From Allolobophora icterica (lineage: Eukaryota > Annelida > Clitellata > Crassiclitellata > Lumbricidae), in contig OY744615.1 in assembly GCA_963556255.1 (NCBI GenBank), positions 11,366,115 through 11,430,114 of the forward strand: a stretch of DNA of 64,000 bases. The letters run 5' to 3'. The position numbers and the translations under genes are program-made. Shown here one piece after another: positions 10,906 to 23,400 of this stretch. Positions within the stretch are counted from its first letter, which is position 1; each line of letters begins with the position of its first letter. A model generated the notes under the pieces. It was not told where the DNA came from, made no database searches, and worked only from the letters and a program-made list of their open reading frames with translations.

Positions 10906-11091
10906 TGATGACGTCATTGCCCCTAGAAGAATTGCCCAGTGTCACTATGCCTAGACGTAGTAAGCGCCTGTCCAGTTTGCCATCTGTATATTATGGTCCT
11001 GTACATCGGAGTTCGAACCCTCAGGCAATGCAAGACCGGAAGTCCCCATCCCGGCGCTTGACGACCGCCGCCGAAAGGGGTCGCTTCGCCA
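10905..11091 (+). pseudogene. Basic open frame following the acidic one
   Basis: An open frame from ATG at 10,905 reads MMTSLPLEELPSVTMPRRSK and then a RLSSLPSVYYGP segment. It is in a different frame from the acidic fragment that ends just before it. A basic Arg-rich segment ending in a Tyr pair resembles the tail of some LTR retroelement polyproteins, but this is only a resemblance. Beyond about 11,091 the frame runs into LINE-1 sequence. Confidence 0.25.
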
Positions 11092-11257
11092 CAAAAGTAG
11101 GCGAGTTTAACAGTCTGACCAAGCGCAGGTGTAGAGGGAGGCCGTTCCAGATGGAGGGCACTACAACCGAAATGGCCCGACACTATCTGATAGCAGTGCG
11201 AGCACGGGGGACCAGAAGCTCCCCTGTGCCGAAGAGCGGAGAGTTGGACGGGCTGCA

Positions 11258-11810
11258 ACACGAGTGTTTCCTCTCGTGGTGTTTACTATCTTGACGAAGA
11301 AATCGGGCAAGGTCTTTAATCCAGACGTAGTGGTGATTCTGACCTTTGGCCAACAGTAGAATATCGACATTATATCCTCTATTCGTCTGCTTTGAGACAT
11401 AAATCTGGTACAGACCTTCATTCCATCCGAAGACCGATACGAAGACCATCAGGTTCTGACGTTCAAACTACCAATATCTGTGACCTTCACTGGCAATTCA
11501 ATACCGTGAAAGTTTAGCTCCTGGAGGTGGGTCGGATACTTACTGGGACGATAGGGGTGTTGCTTGTTATCTACTGGATACATGGCGCGAAGTATGATCC
11601 ATTTACGGTTCCAGAGCTGTGTTGGAATCGGCTATAAATTTTGTGGCTATTCCTTCCACCAGTGCCTCCAGTTTCAAGGAGAAGTCGGCGACAAGGTCGC
11701 TGAACATGTTTTTGAATATCGGAGTGAGAGTGGTTTTTAGCTCGTGCGTAATATGCGAGGAACGCGCACCGCTTCCACTAGGTCGTAGATTTTAGACGTT
11801 TTTTAGGCAT
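11258..11810 (-). pseudogene. Polinton/Maverick DNA polymerase B, 5' part of relic
   Basis: Minus-strand frames match the N-terminal half of Polinton polymerase B. Landmarks in order are WIILRAMYPVD with HPYRPSKYPTHLQELNF and GIELPVKV (about 11,605-11,490), then VFGWNEGLYQIYVSK and HHYVWIKDLARFL (11,449-11,300), ending KHSC at 11,258. The upstream part (about 11,780-11,640) reads as ELKTTLTPIFKNMFSDLV and is plausible N-terminal sequence. A possible ATG lies at 11,808-11,810, but at least two frameshifts or stops follow, so the start is uncertain. The relic continues at 9,071, with LINE-1 between. Confidence 0.82.
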
Positions 11811-12299
11811 AATGAAGTTTTTGAAAAGCAACCAATTGACGTTTCGTACACTCCGTAAAAATAATCCAAGGTTTTTGTTCGTAGACTCTGTAAGTCATGA
11901 AGAGTAGGCTATAAATTACGAATATAATGACTTAGATCAACGCCTCGGTGTGAGTCAGTAGTCCGCCATCTTGTGAATTTGGAAAGGTAGACTGTTGTAC
12001 ATAATTCTTTTTTGTTTGCAAATAAACCATTTGAATCGTACTCCTAGTTCGAGCTAAATACTGAATTTATCGGGGACCATGTAACAATATATATATAGAT
12101 ATGTATGTATGTATATAATATATATACATGTTCTTCGTGGCTGTTCTGATGTCGTTGATGCTGTCGCTTGTGCTGTCGTGTGATTCGTCTTTTAGTTAAA
12201 GTAGTATAAGGTTTCGCTTTTATTTTGCAATAAATTGTTTATCTTAAACCCGGGACGCATTTTTCACTAAAACCCCTAGACAACTTACACAATAAATAA
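11811..12299. other. Anonymous sequence with a TA/TG-like microsatellite
   Basis: No open frame of note. ATATATATAGATATGTATGT repeats lie around 12,090-12,128. This is where further Polinton genes might lie upstream of the polymerase, but none is recognised. Confidence 0.5.
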
Positions 12300-12340
12300 A
12301 TATATTTAAATATTTATTTATTTATTTATTTATATATTAT
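12300..12340. repeat. (TTTA)n AT-rich microsatellite
   Basis: TTTA units, about 40 bp, followed directly by the hairpin at 12,342. Confidence 0.85.
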
Positions 12341-12341
12341 C

Positions 12342-12368
12342 TTCGCTGTCCAGGTTCTGGACAGCGAA
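12342..12368. other. Perfect hairpin, 11-bp arms
   Basis: TTCGCTGTCCA (12,342-12,352), loop GGTTC, then TGGACAGCGAA (12,358-12,368). The arms are perfectly complementary. The role is unknown. It may be the tip of a transposon end, since hAT-like ends start 93 bp further on. Confidence 0.75.
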
Positions 12369-12460
12369 CATTAACCTGCGTCGAACCACAACACCAAGAG
12401 AACAGCAGCACGTCGACCGTGATGACGTCTAACGCCACGAACTTCTACGTACAAACCGCA

Positions 12461-13031
12461 CAGGGCGGCGCTACACCAGGACGCGCCAGGGAAAATGCCC
12501 TGGTAAACAAGCCTTTGCCCTGGTCGATGCCCTGCCAGAATTTTTGCCCTGTCCAGAATTTGTGCGGGCATATTTTATTATATATCCTGAGGTGTAAATT
12601 CACTTAATTCACTGAAATGTTAAATTTCCTTTACAGGTGTCAAAAAGCGTTCAGCTTCCGGGGTCTTCGCCCATCTGACCCCCTGACTATAGTCAACTAG
12701 GCCTATAACAGTGCTGAGAGCGATTTGTGGCAAGAGTGGTAGCGCGATCTTATATGGTCACCGTTTAAGCTCGTGCAACCGCGCTCTCCATAAATCGCCC
12801 TCTGCACTGGTTACTTGTATGACTGGCCTGGTTATGCCCTGGTTAAAAAAAATGTCTGGCGCCGCCACTAATCACAACTACTAGATACGTCATCAAATAA
12901 GCAGAAATGTGAATTAGATTACGTGAAAAAAGAATGCCTGGTTATAAGAAATTGTCTGGTGTCTCAGTGAGCCTCTGCAGCTCGTGGGCCCGGGTGCCTA
13001 GCACCCTCTGCACATATGATAGCGACGCCAC
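12461..13031. mobile_element. hAT-like element or nested pair of elements
   Basis: The left end CAGGGCGGCGCTAC (12,461) is inverse-similar to two possible right ends: GGCGCCGCCACTA ending 12,870 and ATAGCGACGCCACTG ending 13,031. The outer pair matches about 13 of 15 bases with one gap. CCCTGG words recur inside the left end and TCTGG words near the inner right end. No matching 8-bp target duplication is seen for either pair, so boundaries are uncertain. There is no transposase. Confidence 0.4.
12709..12809. mobile_element. 101-bp MITE or long palindrome
   Basis: A 22-bp arm at 12,709-12,730, starting CAGTGCTGAG, is matched in inverse by 12,788-12,809 with three mismatches. The middle is 57 bp and non-coding. 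No clear target duplication. It sits inside the hAT-like region 12,461-12,870. Confidence 0.6.
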
Positions 13032-13503
13032 TGTAAAGTACTCGAGATTTCTACAGCGTCCCAAAAAGGGATTATTCATAAACTCTTAGTGAGAAGAAAA
13101 TCTACGTAGGGCCTACAGGTAGAGTCGAAATCGGACCCAGGTCAAGATCTTCGCAGCTGTTGCCTGTTGACATCTCTGGCAAATGCATTCGTTTCGTACA
13201 TTACTGTAACAACATTACAGTACCTCGCATATAACTGGTATCAATAAGTGAAACACGATGAAGCTCCAGAGAGTTCAGGTCTGTGTCTGTGCTCTGCTCA
13301 AACGCTTCTGTCAGTTCGTTTTCGACCCTAAATGGATTATGCGATATGTTTTGGACGAAGATATAAGAAATATTGCAACGGTCACTCGAGAAATGCGAAA
13401 ATTTTGAGGCTAAATTCGGGATTAGCGTCCCATATTAGATCCTACGCAAACTGCATCCTTCGTAAGAATAATTTGGAACGATAAACCCGAAGATAGCCCA
13501 GCC
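13032..13503. other. Unique sequence bordering the satellite
   Basis: No open frame or known repeat is seen. A small inverted repeat (TACTGTAA 13,202-13,209 and TTACAGTA 13,215-13,222) is present. The sequence gives way to satellite at about 13,504 without any transitional repeat. Confidence 0.6.
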
Positions 13504-13631
13504 ATTATGTCCGATTTGATGTTGGTGCATGGTATATCGTAGGAAATCGTGCTGTGATATGATTTCTGTTTGGCAGAGGTGTTAATCTGTCTTAGAATTT
13601 GAATTAGAGCAATTTTCGTAAAAATTTATAT
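13504..13631. repeat. Partial edge monomer of the satellite
   Basis: The array enters in mid-monomer, at the ATGTCCGATTTGATGTTGG part. This unit carries private differences (CTGTTTGGCAGAGG instead of CTGCTTGGTAGAGG), as expected at an array edge where exchange is rare. Confidence 0.85.
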
Positions 13632-14260
13632 GGCCTCTGGCAGGGTGTAAAACTCGGACACTGGGAAATCGCGTTTCCGATGCAGATTTGATGAATTAGA
13701 GAAATTTTTCAAAAAACATTTTATGTCCGATTTGATGTTGGTGCATGGTATATCGTAGGAAATCGTGATGTGATATGATTTCTGCTTGGTAGAATTTGAA
13801 TTAGAGCAATTTTCGTAAAGATTTATTTGGCCTCTGGCAGGGTGTAAAACTCGGACACTGGGAAATCGCGTTTCCGATGCAGATTTGATGAATTAGAGAA
13901 ATTTTTCAAAAAACATTTTATGTCCGATTTGATGTTGGTGCATGGTATATCGTAGGAGATCGTGCTGTGATATGATTTCTGCTTGGTAGAGGTGTTAATC
14001 TGTCTTAGAATTTGAATTAGAGCAATTTTCGTAAAGATTTATTTGGCCTCTGGCAGGGTGTAAAACTCGGACACTGGGAAATCGCGTTTCCGATGCAGAT
14101 TTGATGAATTAGAGAAATTTTTCAAAAAACATTTTATGTCCGATTTGATGTTGGTGCATGGTATATCGTAGGAGATCGTGCTGTGATATGATTTCTGCTT
14201 GGTAGAGGTGTTAATCTGTCTTAGAATTTGAATTAGAGCAATTTTCGTAAAGATTTATTT

Positions 14261-14487
14261 GGCCTCTGGCAGGGTGTAAAACTCGGACACTGGGAAATCG
14301 CGTTTCCGATGCAGATTTGATGAATTAGAGAAATTATTCAAAAAACATTTTATGTCCGATTTTATGTTGGTGCATGGTATATCGTAGGAGATCGTGCTGT
14401 GTCACAGCTGTGATATGATTTCTGCTTGGTAGAGGTGTTAATCTGTCTTAGAATTTGAATTAGAGCAATTTTCGTAAAGATTTATTT
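14261..14487. repeat. Satellite monomer with an 11-bp insertion
   Basis: This unit is 227 bp. The extra bases lie around 14,399-14,409 and create the perfect palindrome TCACAGCTGTGA (14,402-14,413). I saw no second copy of the insertion in the window. Confidence 0.85.
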
Positions 14488-17400
14488 GGCCTCTGGCAGG
14501 GTGTAAAACTCGGACACTGGGAAATCGCGTTTCCGATGCAGATTTGATGAATTAGAGAAATTTTTCAAAAACATTTTATGTCCGATTTGATGTTGGTGCA
14601 TGGTATATCGTAGGAAATCGTGCTGTGATATGATTTCTGCTTGGTAGAGGTGTTAATCTGTCTTAGAATTTGAATTAGAGCAATTTTCGTAAAGATTTAT
14701 TTGGCCTCTGGCAGGGTGTAAAACTCGGACACTGGGAAATCGCGTTTCCGATGCAGATTTGATGAATTAGAGAAATTTTTCAAAAACATTTTATGTCCGA
14801 TTTGATGTTGGTGCATGGTATATCGTAGGAAATCGTGCTGTGATATGATTTCTGCTTGGTAGAGGTGTAAATCTGTCTTAGAATTTGAATTAGAGCAATT
14901 TTCGTAAAAATTTATATGGCCTCTGGCAGGGTGTAAAACTCGGACACTGGGAAATCGCGTTTCCGATGCAGATTTGATGAATTAGAGAAATTTTAAAAAA
15001 ATATTTTATGTCCGATTTGATGTTGGTGCATGGTATATCGTAGGAGATCGTGCTGTGATATGATTTCTGCTTGGTAGAGGTGTTAATCTGTCTTAGAAAT
15101 TGAATTAGAGCAATTTTCGTAAAGATTTATTTGGTCTCTGGCAGGGTGTAAAACTCGGACACTGGGAAATCGCGTTTCCGATGCAGATTTGATGAATTAG
15201 AGAAATTTTTCAAAAACATTTTATGTCCGATTTGATGTTGGTGCATGGTATATCGTAGGAAATCGTGCTGTGATATGATTTCTGCTTGGTAGAGGTGTTA
15301 ATCTGTCTTAGAATTTGAATTAGAGCAATTTTCGTAAAAATTTATATGGCCTCTGGCAGGGTGTAAAACTCGGACACTGGGAAATCGCGTTTCCGATGCA
15401 GATTTGATGAATTAGAGAAATTTTTCAAAAACATTTTATGTCCGATTTGATGTTGGTGCATGGTATATCGTAGGAAATCGTGCTGTGATATGATTTCTGC
15501 TTGGTAGAGGTGTTAATCTGTCTTAGAATTTGAATTAGAGCAATTTTCGTAAAGATTTATTTGGCCTCTGGCAGGGTGTAAAACTCGGACACTGGGAAAT
15601 CGCGTTTCCGATGCAGATTTGATGAATTAGAGAAATTTTTCAAAAAACATTTTATGTCCGATTTGATGTTGGTGCATGGTATATCGTAGGAGATCGTGCT
15701 GTGATATGATTTCTGCTTGGTAGAGGTGTTAATCTGTCTTAGAATTTGAATTAGAGCAATTTTCGTAAAGATTTATTTGGCCTCTGGAAGGGTGTAAAAC
15801 TCGGACACTGGGAAATCGCGTTTCCGATGCAGATTTGATGAATTAGAGAAATTTTTCAAAAAACATTTTATGTCCGATTTGATGTTGGTGCATGGTATAT
15901 CGTAGGAGATCGTGCTGTGATATGATTTCTGCTTGATAGAGGTGTTAATCTGTCTTAGAATTTGAATTAGAGCAATTTTCGTAAAGATTTATTTGGCCTC
16001 TGGCAGGGTGTAAAACTCGGACACTGGGAAATCGCGTTTCCGATGCAGATTTGATGAATTAGAGAAATTTTTCAAAAAACATTTTATGTCCGATTTGATG
16101 TTGGTGCATGGTATATCGTAGGAGATCGTGCTGTGATGTGATTTCTGCTTGGTAGAGGTGTTAATCTGTCTTAGAATTTGAATTAGAGCAATTTTCGTAA
16201 AGATTTATTTGGCCTCTGGCAGGGTGTAAAACTCGGACACTGGGAAATCGCGTTTCCGATGCAGATTTGATGAATTAGAGAAATTTTTTAAAAACATTTT
16301 ATGTCCGATTTGATGTTGGTGCATGGTATATCGTAGGAGATCGTGCTGTGATATGATTTCTGCTTGGTAGAGGTGTTAATCTGTCTTAGAATTTGAATTA
16401 GAGCAATTCTCGTAAAAATTTACATGGCCTCTGGCAGGGTGTAAAACTCGGACACTGGGAAATCGCGTTTCCGATGCAGATTTGATGAATTAGAGAAATT
16501 TTTAAAAAACATTTTATGTCCGATTTGAAGTTGGTGCATGGTATATCGTAGGAGATCGTGCTGTGATATGATTTCTGCTTGGTAGAGGTGTTAATCTGTC
16601 TTAGAATTTGAATTAGAGCAATTCTCGTAAAGATTTATTTGGCCTCTGGCAGGGTGTAAAACTCGGACACTGGGAAATCGCGTTTCCGATGCAGATTTGA
16701 TGAATTAGAGAAATTTTTCAAAAAACATTTTATGTCCGATTTGATGTTGGTGCATGGTATATCGTAGGAGATCGTGCTGTGATATGATTTCTGCTTGGTA
16801 GAGGTGTTAATCTGTCTTAGAATTTGAATTAGAGCAATTTTCGTAAAGATTTATTTGGCCTCTGGCAGGGTGTAAAACTCGGACACTGGGAAATCGCGTT
16901 TCCGATGCAGATTTGATGAATTAGAGAAATTTTTCAAAAAACATTTTATGTCCGATTTGATGTTGGTGCATGGTATATCGTAGGAGATCGTGCTGTGATA
17001 TGATTTCTGCTTGGTAGAGGTGTTAATCTGTCTTAGAATTTGAATTAGAGCAATTTTCGTAAAGATTTATTTGGCCTCTGGCAGGGTGTAAAACTCGGAC
17101 ACTGGGAAATCGCGTTTCCGATGCAGATTTGATGAATTAGAGAAATTTTTAAAAAACATTTTATGTCCGATTTGATGTTGGTGCATGGTATATCGTAGGA
17201 AATCGTGCTGTGATATGATTTCTGCTTGGTAGAGGTGTTAATCTGTCTTAGAATTTGAATTAGAGCAATTTTCGTAAAAATTTATATGGCCTCTGGCAGG
17301 GTGTAAAAGACGGACACTTTGAAATCGCGTTTCCGATGCAGATTTGATGAATTAGAGAAATTTTTCAAAAACATTTTATGTCCGATTTGATGTTGGTGCA

Positions 17401-20400
17401 TGGTATATCGTAGGAAATCGTGATGTGATATGATTTCTGCTTGGTAGAATTTGAAATAGAGCAATTTTCGTAAAGATTTATTTGGCCTCTGGCAGGGTGT
17501 AAAACTCGGACACTGGGAAATCGCGTTTCCGATGCGGATTTGATGAATTAGAGAAATTTTTCAAAAACATTTTATGTCCGATTTGAAGTTGGTGCATGGT
17601 ATATCGTAGGAGATCGTGCTGTGATATGATTTCTGCTTGGTAGAGGTGTTAATCTGTCTTAGAATTTGAATTAGAGCAATTCTCGTAAAGATTTATTTGG
17701 CCTCTGGCAGGGTGTAAAACTCGGACACTGGGAAATCGCGTTTCCGATGCAGATTTGATGAATTAGAGAAATTTTTCAAAAAACATTTTATGTCCGATTT
17801 GATGTTGGTGCATGGTATATCGTAGGAGATCGTGCTGTGATATGATTTCTGCTTGGTAGAGGTGTTAATCTGTCTTAGAATTTGAATTAGAGCAATTTTC
17901 GTAAAGATTTATTTGGCCTCTGGCAGGGTGTAAAACTCGGACACTGGGAAATCGCGTTTCCGATGCAGATTTGATGAATTAGAGAAATTTTTCAAAAAAC
18001 ATTTTATGTCCGATTTGATGTTGGTGCATGGTATATCGTAGGAAATCGTGATGTGATATGATTTCTGCTTGGTAGAATTTGAATTAGAGCAATTTTCGTA
18101 AAGATTTATTTGGCCTCTGGCAGGGTGTAAAACTCGGACACTGGGAAATCGCGTTTCCGATGCAGATTTGATGAATTAGAGAAATTTTTCAAAAAACATT
18201 TTATGTCCGATTTGATGTTGGTGCATGGTATATCGTAGGAGATCGTGCTGTGATATGATTTCTGCTTGGTAGAGGTGTTAATCTGTCTTAGAATTTGAAT
18301 TAGAGCAATTTTCGTAAAGATTTATTTGGCCTCTGGCAGGGTGTAAAACTCGGACACTGGGAAATCGCGTTTCCGATGCAGATTTGATGAATTAGAGAAA
18401 TTTTTCAAAAAACATTTTATGTCCGATTTGATGTTGGTGCATGGTATATCGTAGGAGATCGTGCTGTGATATGATTTCTGCTTGGTAGAGGTGTTAATCT
18501 GTCTTAGAATTTGAATTAGAGCAATTTTCGTAAAGATTTATTTGGCCTCTGGCAGGGTGTAAAACTCGGACACTGGGAAATCGCGTTTCCGATGCAGATT
18601 TGATGAATTAGAGAAATTTTTAAAAAACATTTTATGTCCGATTTGATGTTGGTGCATGGTATATCGTAGGAAATCGTGCTGTGATATGATTTCTGCTTGG
18701 TAGAGGTGTTAATCTGTCTTAGAATTTGAATTAGAGCAATTTTCGTAAAAATTTATATGGCCTCTGGCAGGGTGTAAAAGACGGACACTTTGAAATCGCG
18801 TTTCCGATGCAGATTTGATGAATTAGAGAAATTTTTCAAAAACATTTTATGTCCGATTTGATGTTGGTGCATGGTATATCGTAGGAAATCGTGATGTGAT
18901 ATGATTTCTGCTTGGTAGAATTTGAAATAGAGCAATTTTCGTAAAGATTTATTTGGCCTCTGGCAGGGTGTAAAACTCGGACACTGGGAAATCGCGTTTC
19001 CGATGCGGATTTGATGAATTAGAGAAATTTTTCAAAAAACATTTTATGTCCGATTTGATGTTGGTGCATGGTATATCGTAGGAGATCGTGCTGTGATATG
19101 ATTTCTGCTTGGTAGAGGTGTTAATCTGTCTTAGAATTTGAATTAGAGCAATTTTCGTAAAGATTTATTTGGCCTCTGGCAGGGTGTAAAACTCGGACAC
19201 TGGGAAATCGCGTTTCCGATGCAGATTTGATGAATTAGAGAAATTTTTCAAAAAACATTTTATGTCCGATTTGATGTTGGTGCATGGTATATCGTAGGAA
19301 ATCGTGCTGTGATATGATTTCTGCTTGGTACAGGTGTTAATCTGTCTTAGAATTTGAATTAGAGCAATTTTCGTAAAGATTTATTTGGCCTCTGGCAGGG
19401 TGTAAAACTCGGACACTGGGAAATCGCGTTTCCGATGCAGATTTGATGAATTAGAGAAATTTTTCAAAAACATTTTATGTCCGATTTGATGTTGGTGCAT
19501 GGTATATCGTAGGAAATCGTGCTGTGATATGATTTCTGCTTGGTAGAGGTGTTAATCTGTCTTAGAATTTGAATTAGAGCAATTTTCGTAAAGATTTATT
19601 TGGCCTCTGGCAGGGTGTAAAACTCGGACACTGGGAAATCGCGTTTCCGATGCAGATTTGATGAATTAGAGAAATTTTTCAAAAACATTTTATGTCCGAT
19701 TTGATGTTGGTGCATGGTATATCGTAGGAAATCGTGCTGTGATATGATTTCTGCTTGGTAGAGGTGTAAATCTGTCTTAGAATTTGAATTAGAGCAATTT
19801 TCGTAAAAATTTATATGGCCTCTGGCAGGGTGTAAAACTCGGACACTGGGAAATCGCGTTTCCGATGCAGATTTGATGAATTAGAGAAATTTTAAAAAAA
19901 TATTTTATGTCCGATTTGATGTTGGTGCATGGTATATCGTAGGAAATCGTGCTGTGATATGATTTCTGCTTGGTAGAGGTGTTAATCTGTCTTAGAATTT
20001 GAATTAGAGCAATTTTCGTAAAAATTTATATGGCCTCTGGCAGGGTGTAAAACTCGGACACTGGGAAATCGCGTTTCCGATGCAGATTTGATGAATTAGA
20101 GAGATTTTTAAAAAACATTTTATGTCCGATTTGATGTTGGTGCATGGTATATCGTAGGAAATCGTGCTGTGATATGATTTCTGCTTGGTAGAGGTGTTAA
20201 TCTGTCTTAGAATTTGAATTAGAGCAATTTTCGTAAAAATTTATATGGCCTCTGGCAGGGTGTAAAACTCGGACACTGGGAAATCGCGTTTCCGATGCAG
20301 ATTTGATGAATTAGAGAAATTTTTCAAAAACATTTTATGTCCGATTTGATGTTGGTGCATGGTATATCGTAGGAAATCGTGCTGTGATATGATTTCTGCT

Positions 20401-23400
20401 TGGTAGAGGTGTTAATCTGTCTTAGAATTTGAATTAGAGCAATTTTCGTAAAGATTTATTTGGCCTCTGGCAGGGTGTAAAACTCGGACACTGGGAAATC
20501 GCGTTTCCGATGCAGATTTGATGAATTAGAGAAATTTTTCAAAAAACATTTTATGTCCGATTTGATGTTGGTGCATGGTATATCGTAGGAGATCGTGCTG
20601 TGATATGATTTCTGCTTGGTAGAGGTGTTAATCTGTCTTAGAATTTGAATTAGAGCAATTTTCGTAAAGATTTATTTGGCCTCTGGAAGGGTGTAAAACT
20701 CGGACACTGGGAAATCGCGTTTCCGATGCAGATTTGATGAATTAGAGAAATTTTTCAAAAAACATTTTATGTCCGATTTGATGTTGGTGCATGGTATATC
20801 GTAGGAGATCGTGCTGTGATATGATTTCTGCTTGATAGAGGTGTTAATCTGTCTTAGAATTTGAATTAGAGCAATTTTCGTAAAGATTTATTTGGCCTCT
20901 GGCAGGGTGTAAAACTCGGACACTGGGAAATCGCGTTTCCGATGCAGATTTGATGAATTAGAGAAATTTTTCAAAAAACATTTTATGTCCGATTTGATGT
21001 TGGTGCATGGTATATCGTAGAAGATCGTGCTGTGATGTGATTTCTGCTTGGTAGAGGTGTTAATCTGTCTTAGAATTTGAATTAGAGCAATTTTCGTAAA
21101 GATTTATTTGGCCTCTGGCAGGGTGTAAAACTCGGACACTGGGAAATCGCGTTTCCGATGCAGATTTGATGAATTAGAGAAATTTTTTAAAAACATTTTA
21201 TGTCCGATTTGATGTTGGTGCATGGTATATCGTAGGAGATCGTGCTGTGATATGATTTCTGCTTGGTAGAGGTGTTAATCTGTCTTAGAATTTGAATTAG
21301 AGCAATTCTCGTAAAAATTTACATGGCCTCTGGCAGGGTGTAAAACTCGGACACTGGGAAATCGCGTTTCCGATGCAGATTTGATGAATTAGAGAAATTT
21401 TTAAAAAACATTTTATGTCCGATTTGAAGTTGGTGCATGGTATATCGTAGGAGATCGTGCTGTGATATGATTTCTGCTTGGTAGAGGTGTTAATCTGTCT
21501 TAGAATTTGAATTAGAGCAATTTTCGTAAAGATTTATTTGGCCTCTGGCAGGGTGTAAAACTCGGACACTGGGAAATCGCGTTTCCGATGCAGATTTGAT
21601 GAATTAGAGAAATTTTTCAAAAAACATTTTATGTCCGATTTGATGTTGGTGCATGGTATATCGTAGGAGATCGTGCTGTGATATGATTTCTGCTTGGTAG
21701 AGGTGTTAATCTGTCTTAGAATTTGAATTAGAGCAATTTTCGTAAAGATTTATTTGGCCTCTGGCAGGGTGTAAAACTCGGACACTGGGAAATCGCGTTT
21801 CCGATGCAGATTTGATGAATTAGAGAAATTTTTCAAAAAACATTTTATGTCCGATTTGATGTTGGTGCATGGTATATCGTAGGAGATCGTGCTGTGATAT
21901 GATTTCTGCTTGGTAGAGGTGTTAATCTGTCTTAGAATTTGAATTAGAGCAATTTTCGTAAAGATTTATTTGGCCTCTGGCAGGGTGTAAAACTCGGACA
22001 CTGGGAAATCGCGTTTCCGATGCAGATTTGATGAATTAGAGAAATTTTTCAAAAACATTTTATGTCCGATTTGATGTTGGTGCATGGTATATCGTAGGAA
22101 ATCGTGCTGTGATATGATTTCTGCTTGGTAGAGGTGTTAATCTGTCTTAGAATTTGAATTAGAGCAATTTTCGTAAAAATTTATATGGCCTCTGGCAGGG
22201 TGTAAAAGACGGACACTTTGAAATCGCGTTTCCGATGCAGATTTGATGAATTAGAGAAATTTTTCAAAAACATTTTATGTCCGATTTGATGTTGGTGCAT
22301 GGTATATCGTAGGAAATCGTGATGTGATATGATTTCTGCTTGGTAGAATTTGAAATAGAGCAATTTTCGTAAAGATTTATTTGGCCTCTGGCAGGGTGTA
22401 AAACTCGGACACTGGGAAATCGCGTTTCCGATGCGGATTTGATGAATTAGAGAAATTTTTCAAAAAACATTTTATGTCCGATTTGATGTTGGTGCATGGT
22501 ATATCGTAGGAAATCGTGCTGTGATATGATTTCTGCTTGGTAGAGGTGTTAATCTGTCTTAGAATTTGAATTAGAGCAATTTTCGTAAAGATTTATTTGG
22601 CCTCTGGCAGGGTGTAAAACTCGGACACTGGGAAATCGCGTTTCCGATGCAGATTTGATGAATTAGAGAAATTTTTCAAAAAACATTTTATGTCCGATTT
22701 GATGTTGGTGCATGGTATATCGTAGGAGATCGTGCTGTGATATGATTTCTGCTTGGTAGAGGTGTTAATCTGTCTTAGAATTTGAATTAGAGCAATTTTC
22801 GTAAAGATTTATTTGGCCTCTGGAAGGGTGTAAAACTCGGACACTGGGAAATCGCGTTTCCGATGCAGATTTGATGAATTAGAGAAATTTTTCAAAAAAC
22901 ATTTTATGTCCGATTTGATGTTGGTGCATGGTATATCGTAGGAGATCGTGCTGTGATATGATTTCTGCTTGATAGAGGTGTTAATCTGTCTTAGAATTTG
23001 AATTAGAGCAATTTTCGTAAAGATTTATTTGGCCTCTGGCAGGGTGTAAAACTCGGACACTGGGAAATCGCGTTTCCGATGCAGATTTGATGAATTAGAG
23101 AAATTTTTCAAAAAACATTTTATGTCCGATTTGATGTTGGTGCATGGTATATCGTAGGAGATCGTGCTGTGATATGATTTCTGCTTGGTAGAGGTGTTAA
23201 TCTGTCTTAGAATTTGAATTAGAGCAATTTTCGTAAAGATTTATTTGGCCTCTGGAAGGGTGTAAAACTCGGACACTGGGAAATCGCGTTTCCGATGCAG
23301 ATTTGATGAATTAGAGAAATTTTTCAAAAAACATTTTATGTCCGATTTGATGTTGGTGCATGGTATATCGTAGGAGATCGTGCTGTGATATGATTTCTGC

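Noticed and set aside
11005..11095. tRNA gene or tRNA-derived SINE on the minus strand (GGTTCGAACTCC box-B-like word)
   Set aside because: No convincing A box and no cloverleaf stems could be drawn around it.
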